A DNA stretch of 64,000 bases from Hyphomicrobium facile (lineage in GTDB: Bacteria > Pseudomonadota > Alphaproteobacteria > Rhizobiales > Hyphomicrobiaceae): NCBI RefSeq assembly GCF_900116175.1, contig NZ_FPCH01000004.1, forward strand, positions 1-64,000, written 5' to 3'. The notes under the pieces were generated by a model. That model saw only the letters and a list, made by a program, of their open reading frames with translations, was not told where the DNA came from and made no database searches. The position numbers and the translations under genes are program-made. Positions within the stretch are counted from its first letter, which is position 1. Each line of letters starts with the position of its first letter. Positions 1 through 8,462 of the stretch are shown piece after piece.

Positions 1-342
1 GTTTCGAGAGTTCAATGCCCTGCGAGGGCGGCGAGGCCGTGTGGCCCGCCAACGAGGCTGTTTAAACAACATACCGACTTCGGTGTCAACACCCGCTGAC
101 CACCGACTCGAGTTATTCACAGCCTCAAGAAAACGCCTTTATTTGCGGTGTTTCTAGAGGCCATCGCGCGTGCGATGCCGCAAATTTTGTGTCGGAATTT
201 TTTGATGCGTCACATCTGCCGCACCTGACTGCGGAAACACGCGCGCTCGCTCGACTGCCGCCCCTACTCCTGACGACCGACGACTTTCGGGCAACCGCCG
301 ATGCACGCTGCGGACGAGGCGGCGTCGCAGCCGTAGTCCCAT
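1..342. other. left-edge intergenic stretch, no supported gene
   Basis: No convincing coding frame is visible. The only recognisable sequence is a 9-mer at 113-121, TTATTCACA, one mismatch from the DnaA box TTATCCACA, close to a short AT-rich run (61-72). A single near-match is expected by chance and no cluster of boxes follows, so an origin is not claimed. The stretch lies downstream of the minus-strand gene ending at 343, so it may hold that gene's terminator, but I see no clear hairpin with a T-run. Confidence 0.4.
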
Positions 343-840
343 TCACGAGCCGAGCCTAACCTTAGCGTTCATGGTTTCGCTGGGATTGACGCGCTCGCCC
401 TTGAAATAGGCCTTCAGTCCTTCGAAAACGTACTTAATCCCTTCGACGCCGCTATTATCCCAGTACTCTCCCGATTTCGGCGCGACGCTGATCAACACCA
501 AGTTCGGGTCATCCTTCCCGCCGGGAAACCAAACGCGCCAGGCTTCCGACCACAGCCGGTCAACCAGAGCGCGATCCCGAACAACGGACGCTGATCCGTA
601 AAGCGTCGCAAATTCGGATGAGCTCTGAAACGTCACCAGCACCTCGGGGTGAGCTTCGATCTCCGACGCCTTGGGCGACCGCGCATCCGTCACGAAATAG
701 GCGTGCGTGTCAGGCTGCAGTTCGGCCACTGCCATCGGACGCGCATGGAGCCCGTTGTCGGCGGTCCGCGATACCAGAATGGCCGTCGAAAAATCTTTGA
801 GTAGGTCGTAGAGATGTTTTTGCTGATCGCTCGGGTTCAT
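343..840 (-). CDS. pyridoxamine 5'-phosphate oxidase-fold general stress protein
   Basis: A 165-residue protein of the general stress protein 26 / Pyridox_ox_2 group, a split-barrel fold that usually binds FMN or a related flavin. The N-terminal half has the typical start of the barrel (STAILVSR, then RPMAVAE), followed by YFVTDARSPKASEI and a VTFQSSSEFATLYGSA strand. The middle carries RLWSEAWRVWFPGGKDDPNLVLI, where the W-FP-G-DDP pattern is characteristic of the family. I start at the ATG at 840 (MNPSDQQ) rather than further upstream because the family begins just before the barrel. A GAGGA sequence lies about 10 bases upstream of it. Members are soluble and of mostly unknown substrate. The family is clear; the precise reaction is not. 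Confidence 0.85.
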   Translation of the reverse strand: MNPSDQQKHLYDLLKDFSTAILVSRTADNGLHARPMAVAELQPDTHAYFVTDARSPKASEIEAHPEVLVTFQSSSEFATLYGSASVVRDRALVDRLWSEAWRVWFPGGKDDPNLVLISVAPKSGEYWDNSGVEGIKYVFEGLKAYFKGERVNPSETMNAKVRLGS

Positions 841-1046
841 GGAGAAACGTCCTCGGTTGTTCGCTGCACGGCAAACACCCCGAACACGCGGACGTTCCCG
901 CTCCAAGACGCGCCTTGAGACAAACGCCAGCGAGGAAGGACGGGAAGCGACCGGCCTCTCTCCATCGCTGAAAGCGGCCGGCGAGCGTCGCGCATCCGAC
1001 TGTCATGGCGCCCCGCCGCCAAAAGAAATTTTAACCGGAAAGGAAC

Positions 1047-1235
1047 ATGCAGCGTTCTTCGACGTTGCTTAGCCGATCTCCGGAGTATGCTATGGGCTAT
1101 TCTTTCTACGCTGTGCTGAGTTCGCTCCCGCAAATCGCTGCTGCCGCCTTCATTCCGGTCGCCGCCACGATCGCAGTGGGCTTCATCGTCAAGTCGCTGC
1201 GGCTGCGCCGCGGCGGACATGTCGGCCTAGACTGA
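1047..1235 (+). CDS. possible small single-helix membrane protein
   Basis: A 62-codon frame, or 47 codons if translation starts at the ATG at 1092 (MGYSFYAVLSS). It encodes one strongly hydrophobic segment (roughly AAAAFIPVAATIAVGFIV) followed by a basic tail (KSLRLRRGG), which fits a membrane protein with a positive cytoplasmic end. A GGAAAGGA stretch directly precedes the ATG at 1047 and a GGAG precedes the one at 1092, so either start is possible. No family is recognised. Short frames are common in GC-rich DNA; the helix plus basic tail is the only support. Confidence 0.35.
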   Translation: MQRSSTLLSRSPEYAMGYSFYAVLSSLPQIAAAAFIPVAATIAVGFIVKSLRLRRGGHVGLD

Positions 1236-1275
1236 TCACAGCGACTGAGACTGATCACAGCGACTGATCACAGCG
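1231..1275. repeat. three copies of a 13-bp direct repeat
   Basis: ACTGATCACAGCG occurs at 1231-1243, 1250-1262 and 1263-1275. The first two copies are separated by ACTGAG, itself a partial copy. It begins at the stop of the small frame ending at 1235 and lies in the spacer before the cupin gene. Replication slippage is the simple explanation. Each unit contains the palindrome TGATCA, so a binding site cannot be excluded. Confidence 0.8.
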
Positions 1276-1504
1276 CACCGATCGCCACTCCCTGCCATCA
1301 GGCTCAGGCTGACCGTTGATGCTTTGCGGCTCTCGAATGACCGGCCTGCAGAGCTGCCCCCTCAAACACCGTACCGCTCAAAGTCGCCCAGTGACGTAAG
1401 CACTGATGTAAGCTGATGCGCACCAGTGCGACAGCGGAGCGTTGCTTTAACGCCAACAGTGACTGCTTGACCAAATCGCCCTGCAGCTTGCAAAGGAAAA
1501 CCCG

Positions 1505-1900
1505 ATGAAGATTTCGCGCAGCGGCACCCAACCGTCGGCCAAGGGTTCGGCAGAGTACTTTACTGGCCACGCCCGGATCGATCCGCTCCTCCAGGCGCCT
1601 GAACCCGCACGCGTCGCCGGCGCACTGGTGACATTCGAACCCGGGGCTCGCACCGCCTGGCATACCCATCCCCTCGGACAAACTCTGATTGTCATGACGG
1701 GCCTCGGCTGGGCTCAGCGCGATGGCGGCCCGATCGAAGAAATCCGGCCCGGAGACGTCGTGTGGTTTCCGCCCGGCGAAAAGCATTGGCACGGCGCATC
1801 GCCAACGAACGGCATGAGCCACATCGCCGTCCAGGAAGCGCTGAACGGAAAAGTCGTCGATTGGATGGAGCACGTCACCGACGAGCAGTATCGGAAGTAA
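1505..1900 (+). CDS. single-domain cupin, metal-binding
   Basis: A 131-residue single cupin. The metal-binding motif 1 is visible as [15 protein letters not shown] (His, His, Gln in the usual G(X)5HXH(X)3-4E(X)6G arrangement, with Gln where Glu is common), and motif 2 as [16 protein letters not shown], whose His would complete the site. Length and the H-x-H-Q-H pattern match the manganese-dependent cupins that include the hydroxynitrile lyase-type proteins of Acidobacteria, often found beside carboxymuconolactone decarboxylase-like genes; none is here. Cytoplasmic, no signal peptide. The physiological substrate is unknown, and an oxidative-stress or quinone-detoxifying role is only a guess. 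Confidence 0.85.
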   Translation: MKISRSGTQPSAKGSAEYFTGHARIDPLLQAPEPARVAGALVTFEPGARTAWHTHPLGQTLIVMTGLGWAQRDGGPIEEIRPGDVVWFPPGEKHWHGASPTNGMSHIAVQEALNGKVVDWMEHVTDEQYRK

Positions 1901-2030
1901 CCGCGGGCACACCCGCTCAACCACACACACCGTCTCTCCCGGACAATTTGGCAGCCTACCTTAACGGGATCATTACTCGCCGAGCCGACAATAGCCTCGG
2001 AACAGATCAAATCGAGTTGCGTAACCACCG

Positions 2031-2150
2031 ATGGCCACCCACCAGAATTTCAGATCCTACCCCGAGCGCGAGCGGAAAAACTTCGGCCTGACCCTCGCCA
2101 TCATATGCTTGATGACGCTCGCTTGGGTCGTGTTTGCGCTGTTCCATTGA
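2031..2150 (+). CDS. 39-residue single-helix membrane protein
   Basis: An ATG at 2031 opens 39 codons ending with TGA at 2148-2150. The peptide has a polar, basic head ([17 protein letters not shown]) and one hydrophobic helix ([20 protein letters not shown]) ending in His. The sharp division into charged N-terminus and about 20 hydrophobic residues is what a small inner-membrane protein looks like and is unlikely in a random frame. It lies 28 bases before a secreted-protein gene and could be cotranscribed with it. No strong ribosome-binding site is seen. Function unknown. Confidence 0.55.
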   Translation: MATHQNFRSYPERERKNFGLTLAIICLMTLAWVVFALFH

Positions 2151-2178
2151 TCGGCTTCGCGGGGACAATTTCTCATCC

Positions 2179-2490
2179 ATGAAAACGCTTATCGCGCTCG
2201 CTGCATTCGCGGCTGTGGGTCTCTCTGCATCGTCCGCGTCGGCCGCGGATTTCGGTGGCAGCTATCCACCGCCTGACGATGCCTACTTTGAGGAGGTTCT
2301 CCCTCCCCCGGTCGTCATCGCGCAGCCTTACAACAACCTTTACGAAGAAAACGGCTACATCTACGCTTCGCCTTATCCGCTCCCCTACTTTGGCCTGTTT
2401 CCGAATTGGCGCCGGCCTTATGGCGCTGTCGAAGTCTATTCGCGCGCCCGTTGGGATGCCCGTAAAGGCCGGCAGCCGCGCCGTTGGTAG
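2179..2490 (+). CDS. secreted hypothetical protein, Pro/Tyr-rich
   Basis: 103 residues starting with MKTLIALAAFAAVGLSASSASA, a clean Sec signal peptide with cleavage expected after ASA. The mature part (about 80 residues) is rich in Pro, Tyr and aromatic residues (SYPPPDDAYFEEVLPPPVVIAQPYNNLYEENGYIY is split here only in description: a PPP block, then repeated Tyr/Asn) and ends in basic Arg-rich sequence. I start at 2179 because the upstream in-frame ATG would put a non-hydrophobic extension before the signal. No catalytic motif or known domain. It probably ends in the periplasm or at the surface. Confidence 0.65.
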   Translation: MKTLIALAAFAAVGLSASSASAADFGGSYPPPDDAYFEEVLPPPVVIAQPYNNLYEENGYIYASPYPLPYFGLFPNWRRPYGAVEVYSRARWDARKGRQPRRW

Positions 2491-2493
2491 AAC

Positions 2494-3963
2494 CTAAGCC
2501 CCCCGTGCTAGGCCGCTGATCACTTCCATGAACTGATCGATATCGGCGCGCGTCGTCCGGTGATTGAAGATCGCGCAGCGGATCACGACCTCGCCGTCGA
2601 TCGTCGTCCAGGAAGGCGCGGCCGTTCCCGCTACTTGGAGATCCATCACGAGTTGGCGGTTGGCCTCGCTGCTTCCGCCTTTGACGCCGAAGCAGACGAT
2701 GTTGAGAGCGACCGGAGCCTTCAGCTCGAAGATCGGGCTCTGTTTCACCTGCTCTGCCAGAAAAGTCGCTAGCTCGCACGTGTGCAGTATCGCATCGCCA
2801 ATCCGCGCCGTTCCTAACGTTTCGATTGTCATCCACGTCTTGAGCGCCCTGAAGCCGCGCGAGAGATCCGGTCCTAAGTCGCACGGCCAAGTCTCGCCTG
2901 CCGCGAGCCCCCTCTCCGCGCGTTGAAGATAGGCAGCGGATTCGGCAAAGGCTTGGCTGTGCGCCGCCCCGTCTCTCACGAGCAGAAAACCGGCCTCGTA
3001 TGGAACGTGGCCCCACTTATGAAAATCAAGCGCCACCGAGTCCGACATCTCGATTCCAGAGCAAACATGACGAAGCGGCGGCGCGAAAATCGACAGCGCT
3101 CCGATTGCGCCATCGACGTGAAACCATAGCTTTTCTTCGGATGCGACCCGAGCAATGTCCGCGAGCGGATCAATCGCTCCGGTGTTCACGGTTCCGGCCG
3201 TCGCAACGACCAGGAACGGCAAAAATCCCCGAGCCCGATCGGCTGCGATCGAAGCCTTCAAAGCTTCCGGCCGCAATCTCCCGGCAGCATCGACCTCGAT
3301 CTTCCGCAAATTCGCCGATCCGATACCCGATAGTTGCATTGCCTGCGCTATGCAGCTGTGAGCCTCGGCCGACGTGTAAGCCACGAGCTGACCATCCGCG
3401 CTTCTGAGGCCCGTCGCTCGGCTATCAGGTCCCATCGCGTTGACCTTGGCGATGGTCACCGCCAAAAAATTCGCCATCGACGAACCCGTCAGCAGCAACC
3501 CGCTCGCGCCATCCGGATACCCGAAGGCCTCAGCCATCCAGCGAACGACCTGACGTTCGACCTCTATGCCGATGTGGTCACGGCCACCGCAATTCATGTT
3601 CAAACCGGCGGCGACCATCTCCGCAACTATGCCGACAGGTGTGCCCGCGCCCTGCGCCCAACCCATGAAACGCGGATGCAAATTGCCGGAGGCGAACGGC
3701 AATACCTGCGTTCTGATATCGGCGACTACGTCGCTCAGATCTCGCGGCCCGACCGGCAACGACCGAGCGAAACGATCGCGTGTTTCGTTGGGAACCGGCT
3801 GCCAGACGGCTCTCTCTCTGACAGTCTGGACCTGCGTGATGACATCATCCAGCGCAGCGTGAGCGAGCCGGCGAAATTCGGCCCAATCGGCCGGATCGAG
3901 ATCGCGCGAACGATCGGGAGGCCCCGTCTCGCCGTCCCGGCCCGTCATGCGCTTCGAAGTCAT
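2494..3963 (-). CDS. group II pyridoxal-phosphate-dependent decarboxylase
   Basis: 489 residues, PLP fold type I, of the aromatic-L-amino-acid / glutamate-type decarboxylases. Visible family marks are PRFMGWAQGAGTPVG and the N-terminal substrate region, GLLLTGSSMANFLA (phosphate binding), WFHVDGAIGA (the conserved His/Asp that stack on and bind PLP), and SVALDFHKWGHVPYEAG with the Schiff-base lysine near residue 316. The ATG at 3963 overlaps the TGA of the upstream PLP gene (ATGA), so the two are translationally coupled and this start is well supported. It is the last gene of a three-gene cassette with an ATP-grasp ligase. The substrate amino acid cannot be read from sequence; decarboxylation of an amino acid or amino-acid conjugate is inferred. 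Confidence 0.88.
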   Translation of the reverse strand: MTSKRMTGRDGETGPPDRSRDLDPADWAEFRRLAHAALDDVITQVQTVRERAVWQPVPNETRDRFARSLPVGPRDLSDVVADIRTQVLPFASGNLHPRFMGWAQGAGTPVGIVAEMVAAGLNMNCGGRDHIGIEVERQVVRWMAEAFGYPDGASGLLLTGSSMANFLAVTIAKVNAMGPDSRATGLRSADGQLVAYTSAEAHSCIAQAMQLSGIGSANLRKIEVDAAGRLRPEALKASIAADRARGFLPFLVVATAGTVNTGAIDPLADIARVASEEKLWFHVDGAIGALSIFAPPLRHVCSGIEMSDSVALDFHKWGHVPYEAGFLLVRDGAAHSQAFAESAAYLQRAERGLAAGETWPCDLGPDLSRGFRALKTWMTIETLGTARIGDAILHTCELATFLAEQVKQSPIFELKAPVALNIVCFGVKGGSSEANRQLVMDLQVAGTAAPSWTTIDGEVVIRCAIFNHRTTRADIDQFMEVISGLARGA

Positions 3964-5504
3964 GCGCCGGCGCGATGCCGGCGGATACCCGACCACTTCG
4001 CGAAGACCGCATCGAGATCGGCTTCGATCGGCTTGAAGGCGTCCTGCAGCGTCCGGCCGGCAACCATACGCGCGGCGACCCCGGCGATGTCGGTCGCCGA
4101 CGCTCCAATGCGAAGCGCAACGCGAGGGCCGATACGCACGGCCTGGCCGATATGGCAAATCGGACCGCCCGCAGTACGTCTGAGCGCGACCTGATCGGCC
4201 TGCGCTTCATCGAAGGACGCGAAACCACCGCTGTCGCTGAGGACCGTCAGCGGAACGATGCCGCGCGACGCCAGATACGCGCCCTCGTCGTCGGGATGCA
4301 GCTGGACACCCTTAAGCTCCGTCGCCCGGACGAGGACGGCGTCGACGAAGTGCTGCTTGATCTGAGCTCGCAGCATCTCATCGACGGCCGTGTAAGGCGC
4401 AAGGTTTGCGAGCGCCGCCACCCATCGCAAACTGAGCCCGATATTCATTTCCGACTTGAAACCGAAGTCGGTGCGTTGGCGAAGGGATGCCGGCCAGTCC
4501 TGCGCCGCTGTATATTCTGCGAGACCGGCCGGAATGTTGCGGCATTGAGCTAGCTCATCGACGGTTGCGGCAGGGATCAACAAGGCGCCAGCAAAAGGCG
4601 GCCCCGCCGCGAACTTCGAACCCGTCACCGCGACGAGGAACCCGTCGCCCAGATCTTGCCGAAGCTGACTGAGCGCACAACGCAGCTGGCACGCGTCGAT
4701 GAGAATGCGCACGCGGCCGGGTGCGGCGGCCGCAAGCTGGCGTGCTGTTTCCCTGGATACGCCTTCCAATCCCGTCTTCGACGTATCGAGCACGTGCACG
4801 AGAACATCGCGCCCGCGCCTCAACTCCTGTTCGACGAGCCCCGCGACAGCGTAATCGACCGCCTCACGCGTGCGTTGCTGGCCCGCTTCATCTCGGATCG
4901 GAACGGTTTTCACCTCGATGCGGCTATCCGAAAAGCCCTCGAGAAGCTCGCCGTTATCGACTGCCCGGCCAAGCGCGGTCAGATCTGAAAAATGACGGCC
5001 CGCCGCCGCAAGCGGAATTCCGTTTCCGGTCTCGTCAGGGGCGATGAAGATGTTGGTGATTGGTCTCACCGAGAGACCGGCGACGAGTCCGAGCGCAAGA
5101 ATTTCCGCATCCGTCCCCGATGCCGCCAGAATGACCTCGGCATCCGCCACGGCGAGGCTCCGGCGAACGCCGCAGCGCACGTCATCGAACCATTCGTCGT
5201 ATGGGATTGGGCTAACCGTATCCGTGCCGACGAGACACTTCAGTGCACGGTCGGCAGCAGCGTAACCCTCCGCCGATACGTTGCTCGCCGTCGTCGATGA
5301 GAATGAGATTTCCTCGCCCGCAGGTCTTGTCAGCGTTCCATAGCGGTTGCGGCCAGTCGCGGCGTCAGACCAGATCCGCCTGTCGCCGCCGCTTCCGAGT
5401 AGCAGCGAAACGGACGAAAGCGGCTGCTCTGCTTTGGCATGGGAAACAGAATCCAAGTCGGTGTTCGTCAACCCAATGGGAATAGTGCGCAGCTTCGCGA
5501 CCAT
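3960..5504 (-). CDS. aminotransferase class V-like PLP enzyme, function unknown
   Basis: 514 residues. The middle looks like a fold-type-I PLP enzyme: VILAASGTDAEILALGL matches the Ser-Gly-Thr phosphate-binding loop, RILIDACQLR supplies the Asp that contacts the pyridine nitrogen, and AVTGSKFAAGPPFAGALLIP has a lysine near residue 296 at the Schiff-base position. The first 60 residues (PLSSVSLLLGSGGDRRIW) and the long C-terminal domain do not match a common aminotransferase. ATG at 5504 is preferred over a TTG one codon upstream because GGAG lies six bases before it. The gene starts 25 bases after the ATP-grasp gene and overlaps the decarboxylase by four bases. It could be an aminotransferase, lyase or desulfurase-like enzyme. 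Confidence 0.75.
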   Translation of the reverse strand: MVAKLRTIPIGLTNTDLDSVSHAKAEQPLSSVSLLLGSGGDRRIWSDAATGRNRYGTLTRPAGEEISFSSTTASNVSAEGYAAADRALKCLVGTDTVSPIPYDEWFDDVRCGVRRSLAVADAEVILAASGTDAEILALGLVAGLSVRPITNIFIAPDETGNGIPLAAAGRHFSDLTALGRAVDNGELLEGFSDSRIEVKTVPIRDEAGQQRTREAVDYAVAGLVEQELRRGRDVLVHVLDTSKTGLEGVSRETARQLAAAAPGRVRILIDACQLRCALSQLRQDLGDGFLVAVTGSKFAAGPPFAGALLIPAATVDELAQCRNIPAGLAEYTAAQDWPASLRQRTDFGFKSEMNIGLSLRWVAALANLAPYTAVDEMLRAQIKQHFVDAVLVRATELKGVQLHPDDEGAYLASRGIVPLTVLSDSGGFASFDEAQADQVALRRTAGGPICHIGQAVRIGPRVALRIGASATDIAGVAARMVAGRTLQDAFKPIEADLDAVFAKWSGIRRHRAGA

Positions 5505-5529
5505 CAAAATCTCCGAAAGTGAATGTCGC

Positions 5530-6765
5530 TCATGCCGCGCTGATCATCTTGGGTTGGATACGCCGTTGCAGCGCATCTTCGAACGCATCGAACAGTTTGC
5601 GCATCGCTCGCTTTTTGTAGGGAAACGTAACGTCTGAATCCATCGAGTGAACGATCATGGCGACGTCGGCTTCGAATAACAGGAGCCGGCCATCGGGAAG
5701 CTCCGCGCAATCGATCGCGAAATAATCCAAGCCCAGGCGTCGATGCAGCGCTTCGAACGCGACCGCATGACGAGCGGCGAAGTCGCTATCGAAATCGCGC
5801 ATCCACGCCGCTTCCTCGGCGCGCCGGTCCGCGTATTTTGCCATGCCTGCACTGAGGTAGTGCACCATCCAATGATCGGAAACGGCGAGATGGCTCGCGT
5901 ATGCCCTTCCGTCGATGAATGCAATTCGCTGCTTCCGGAATTTGCCGTCCGGCCCGCTGTAGTCGACGAAAGGCGCGATATAATACTCAGCCTCCGATGC
6001 GCCTTCGAGGTAGCGGCCGAGTTCTTCCTCATTCGCAATTTTTTCCATAGATTTGCCGGCGTGCGTTCCGACGGGCCGCACGATGATCGGATAATCCATA
6101 CCGCCGAGCGGAAATTGCCGCGCCGCTATCTGCTCGAGCGTGTTGCGCGAGACGCCGACTGTCGGAGGCGCCAAGATCGACGGCTCATCGACGAAGCTCT
6201 CCGCAACCCCATCCCGAGTGAGTGCCACGATCCGCAAAGGCGCATTGTTCATGATGGCGCCCGCCCACCCGCCGAGGAGCCGCTCGAGCCTTTGAAGGAC
6301 AGGCCGATTAGCTGGCGACTCGCCGATAGCGACGAACGCCACATCATGATCGGGCACGCCTGAGAGATCTCTCGTCCCCGCGTCGACATAGTGCAGCAGA
6401 ACGTTCGCGTCCGACGCCTCCAGAAGAAACTCGATTGGCGTGTTGGCCATGAAGTCACCGGCCGTCACGAACACGAGAATTCTCGGGCCCGTGCCTCGCC
6501 CATTTCGGATGTGAAAAGTCCGGCGAATGTCGAGCGCCGCAGTCTGCGCCAGCACCGCCTTATCGGGCTGGCCCAACGTGTACAAAATCGTTGAAAGGTC
6601 GAGGAATGCCGCGGCGTCGTTCGGGTCGGCGGAGACACGCGCCAACAGGTCGTTCCAAATCGGCGTGATGTCTCGTCCTTCATAGAGATGACGAACCAGA
6701 GGCGCCTTGCCGATGATGAGCGACTGCGTGTTTTCGTCGTCGACCTGAGCAGCTGCTCTTTTCAA
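5530..6765 (-). CDS. TPR-containing ATP-grasp ligase-like protein
   Basis: About 411 residues if it begins at the TTG at 6765; the frame stays open to 6879 and no ATG is available near the domain start, so the start is uncertain. Residues 35-70 (ADPNDAAAFLDLSTILYTLGQPDKAVLAQTAA region) resemble a tetratricopeptide repeat. The C-terminal two thirds resemble an ATP-grasp enzyme: FPLGGMDYPIIVRPVGTHAGKS gives the ATP-binding lysine and glycine-rich loop, IAPFVDYSG and KQRIAFIDGRAYASHLAVS form the central sheet, and YFAIDCAELPDGRLLLFEAD supplies the Mg-binding acidic residues. ATP-grasp ligases join a carboxylate to an amine or thiol through an acyl phosphate. With two PLP enzymes just downstream, an amino-acid conjugating role is inferred. 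Substrates are unknown. Confidence 0.72.
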   Translation of the reverse strand: MKRAAAQVDDENTQSLIIGKAPLVRHLYEGRDITPIWNDLLARVSADPNDAAAFLDLSTILYTLGQPDKAVLAQTAALDIRRTFHIRNGRGTGPRILVFVTAGDFMANTPIEFLLEASDANVLLHYVDAGTRDLSGVPDHDVAFVAIGESPANRPVLQRLERLLGGWAGAIMNNAPLRIVALTRDGVAESFVDEPSILAPPTVGVSRNTLEQIAARQFPLGGMDYPIIVRPVGTHAGKSMEKIANEEELGRYLEGASEAEYYIAPFVDYSGPDGKFRKQRIAFIDGRAYASHLAVSDHWMVHYLSAGMAKYADRRAEEAAWMRDFDSDFAARHAVAFEALHRRLGLDYFAIDCAELPDGRLLLFEADVAMIVHSMDSDVTFPYKKRAMRKLFDAFEDALQRRIQPKMISAA

Positions 6766-6983
6766 GATATCGCACCTTGCAACGGAGGCTATCGTCGAGC
6801 GTCGCGCCCGAACGCCGAAGACGTTCGCGCAACGAGTTCGATTCCCGGCGTTCAATCTCAGTGCGTGGCCTTGTGCCAATCTGACGGCGCGGCCCGGCGC
6901 GGCAAATAACGCCCACGGCCATGCGCGGTTCGCGATTGCATCAACGGGAATGCATCAGCCGGAATGACGTGTTGTGATTCCGA

Positions 6984-7976
6984 TCACCGAGCGATCGGCG
7001 CATCCGCAGGCGATGGCGGCCCGATGATCACCATGGTGCCGGTGCCGGGATTTGCGGTCTTGGACGCATCGACGACTCGCCGCACTTCCAGCATCGTCGG
7101 CGAAGAGACGAGCACGGTGACGGGCTCGATCGCATTGGGATCGGGCGGTGGCGGCGTGCTCGTCAGAGCGCTCGTATCCAATGCTTCCTGCAGTTCAGCC
7201 TGACGCTTCTGATCCGTCACGCTCCTGAGCATCGTATAGAAGTCGAGCGAACTGTCCTCGAGCGTCTCCATATCCTGCGCTTTGCTGAGATTGGTGAGCG
7301 GGCTCGACACACTTCCCGCCACGCCGACGGCGTTTGTTACCGGTTGGACGTCTTCGACGAAATCCGCGATGCTCTTCATCGACATGAGCGATGCGGGGAG
7401 AAGTGCGCCCGAATCCAACTGCACCGCAAACTCGATACTGCTGCCCATCGCGTCCCTGACGTTTGTCGGACCGACGATCGGCAGCACCAGATAGCTGCTG
7501 TCACGATAACCCCAGACGAACATGGTCTGCCCGAAGTCGCCTGACTGGTGATTGAGCCCTTGCGCCACCGCAACGTCGAACAGGCCGCCGACGCCGACGG
7601 TGGAATTCAAAACGAAACGTCCGAGCGTGGTTGCCGCCGCCTGCGGACGAAGCTGCAGAATGTTGTTCGCGAACACCATCGGTTCGGAAAGGTTCGTCGA
7701 GAACGCTTCGACCCTGTCACGAACCGCCTGGGGAACGTTCTCGTTGTAGGCTTTGGCGACCGGATAGAGAACGGCGTGATTGAATTTCTGATTGTTCTCG
7801 AACACGGCGCGGTTGAACGCTTCGTTCGGATCCGAAATCGCCTTCGGCTCTTCGTCTTTTTCGGGTGACGCGAGATATTGGGCAGGCGGCAGCGACATCG
7901 GCGAACCGGCGCACGCCGACATTCCCGCGGCGACCAGCATGCTGCCCGTCAAATTGAAGATTGCACGAAACTTCAC
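6984..7976 (-). CDS. mlaA: MlaA family outer-membrane lipoprotein (VacJ)
   Basis: 330 residues with a lipoprotein signal (GSMLVAAGMSAC, Cys about residue 22) and then the MlaA domain: DPNEAFNRAVFENNQKFN, the conserved amphipathic opening, RPQAAATTLGRFVLNSTVGVGGLFDVA, GDFGQTMFVWGYRDSSYLVLPIVGPTNVRD, and a long helical C-terminus. MlaA sits in the outer membrane with a porin and removes misplaced phospholipids from the outer leaflet, passing them to MlaC and the MlaFEDB transporter. The start is GTG, preceded by GGGGGAAG at a good distance. The usual partners are not in this window. The C-terminal 60 residues are Pro-rich and not part of the standard domain. Confidence 0.92.
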   Translation of the reverse strand: MKFRAIFNLTGSMLVAAGMSACAGSPMSLPPAQYLASPEKDEEPKAISDPNEAFNRAVFENNQKFNHAVLYPVAKAYNENVPQAVRDRVEAFSTNLSEPMVFANNILQLRPQAAATTLGRFVLNSTVGVGGLFDVAVAQGLNHQSGDFGQTMFVWGYRDSSYLVLPIVGPTNVRDAMGSSIEFAVQLDSGALLPASLMSMKSIADFVEDVQPVTNAVGVAGSVSSPLTNLSKAQDMETLEDSSLDFYTMLRSVTDQKRQAELQEALDTSALTSTPPPPDPNAIEPVTVLVSSPTMLEVRRVVDASKTANPGTGTMVIIGPPSPADAPIAR

Positions 7977-8462
7977 GTTCCGACTTCCCCCTGCCCCACG
8001 CCCCCGCTGAGCCCCGCGAATTTATCGGAACTGTTTCCGGGAAGCTAGTTGCCCGGCCCCCAGCATCGAACAGCGTCCACTTTTTTCAATCCCGGGATTG
8101 CACCGGGACCACAAACGGGCCGGGGTGGCCGCCCTAGCATTTCGAAACTGTATGAATTGGCCGATCCAAGGTTGTGTCCGAGCACAAGATCTCTTTGCTG
8201 AGAATCATCGGCCTCGCCCTTCGCACGGAAATCCGGATATGCCGCTGAGCGCCATAAGGTGCTGCGTGAAACTCGCAGACCTCGTCTCCGCTCGCCGGCT
8301 GGTGGATCGCCACCGGCCCGTCCTATTTGTCGTGTCTAACTTGCCGCGATTGATAGCGGTCGTTCAAACATCGCCGAACGTCGCATTTCTCAAATATACC
8401 GCCTGCGCTACTTTTTGCGAAACGCGACTCGATCAACGACGAATGCTCAGACGCGGAATTTG
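7977..8462. other. intergenic stretch, divergent promoter region, no supported gene
   Basis: Lies between the divergent mlaA (minus) and the secreted protein starting at 8463. An open frame from 8098 to 8463 has no signal peptide, no hydrophobic pattern, no ribosome-binding site and no family resemblance, so it is not called. Promoters for both neighbours should be here, but no confident -35/-10 pair can be named. AT content rises around 8340-8420, nearer the plus-strand gene. Confidence 0.4.

Noticed and set aside
113-121. DnaA-box-like TTATTCACA and possible origin
   Set aside because: Single site with one mismatch and no cluster, AT-rich unwinding region or dnaA-type neighbour in view.
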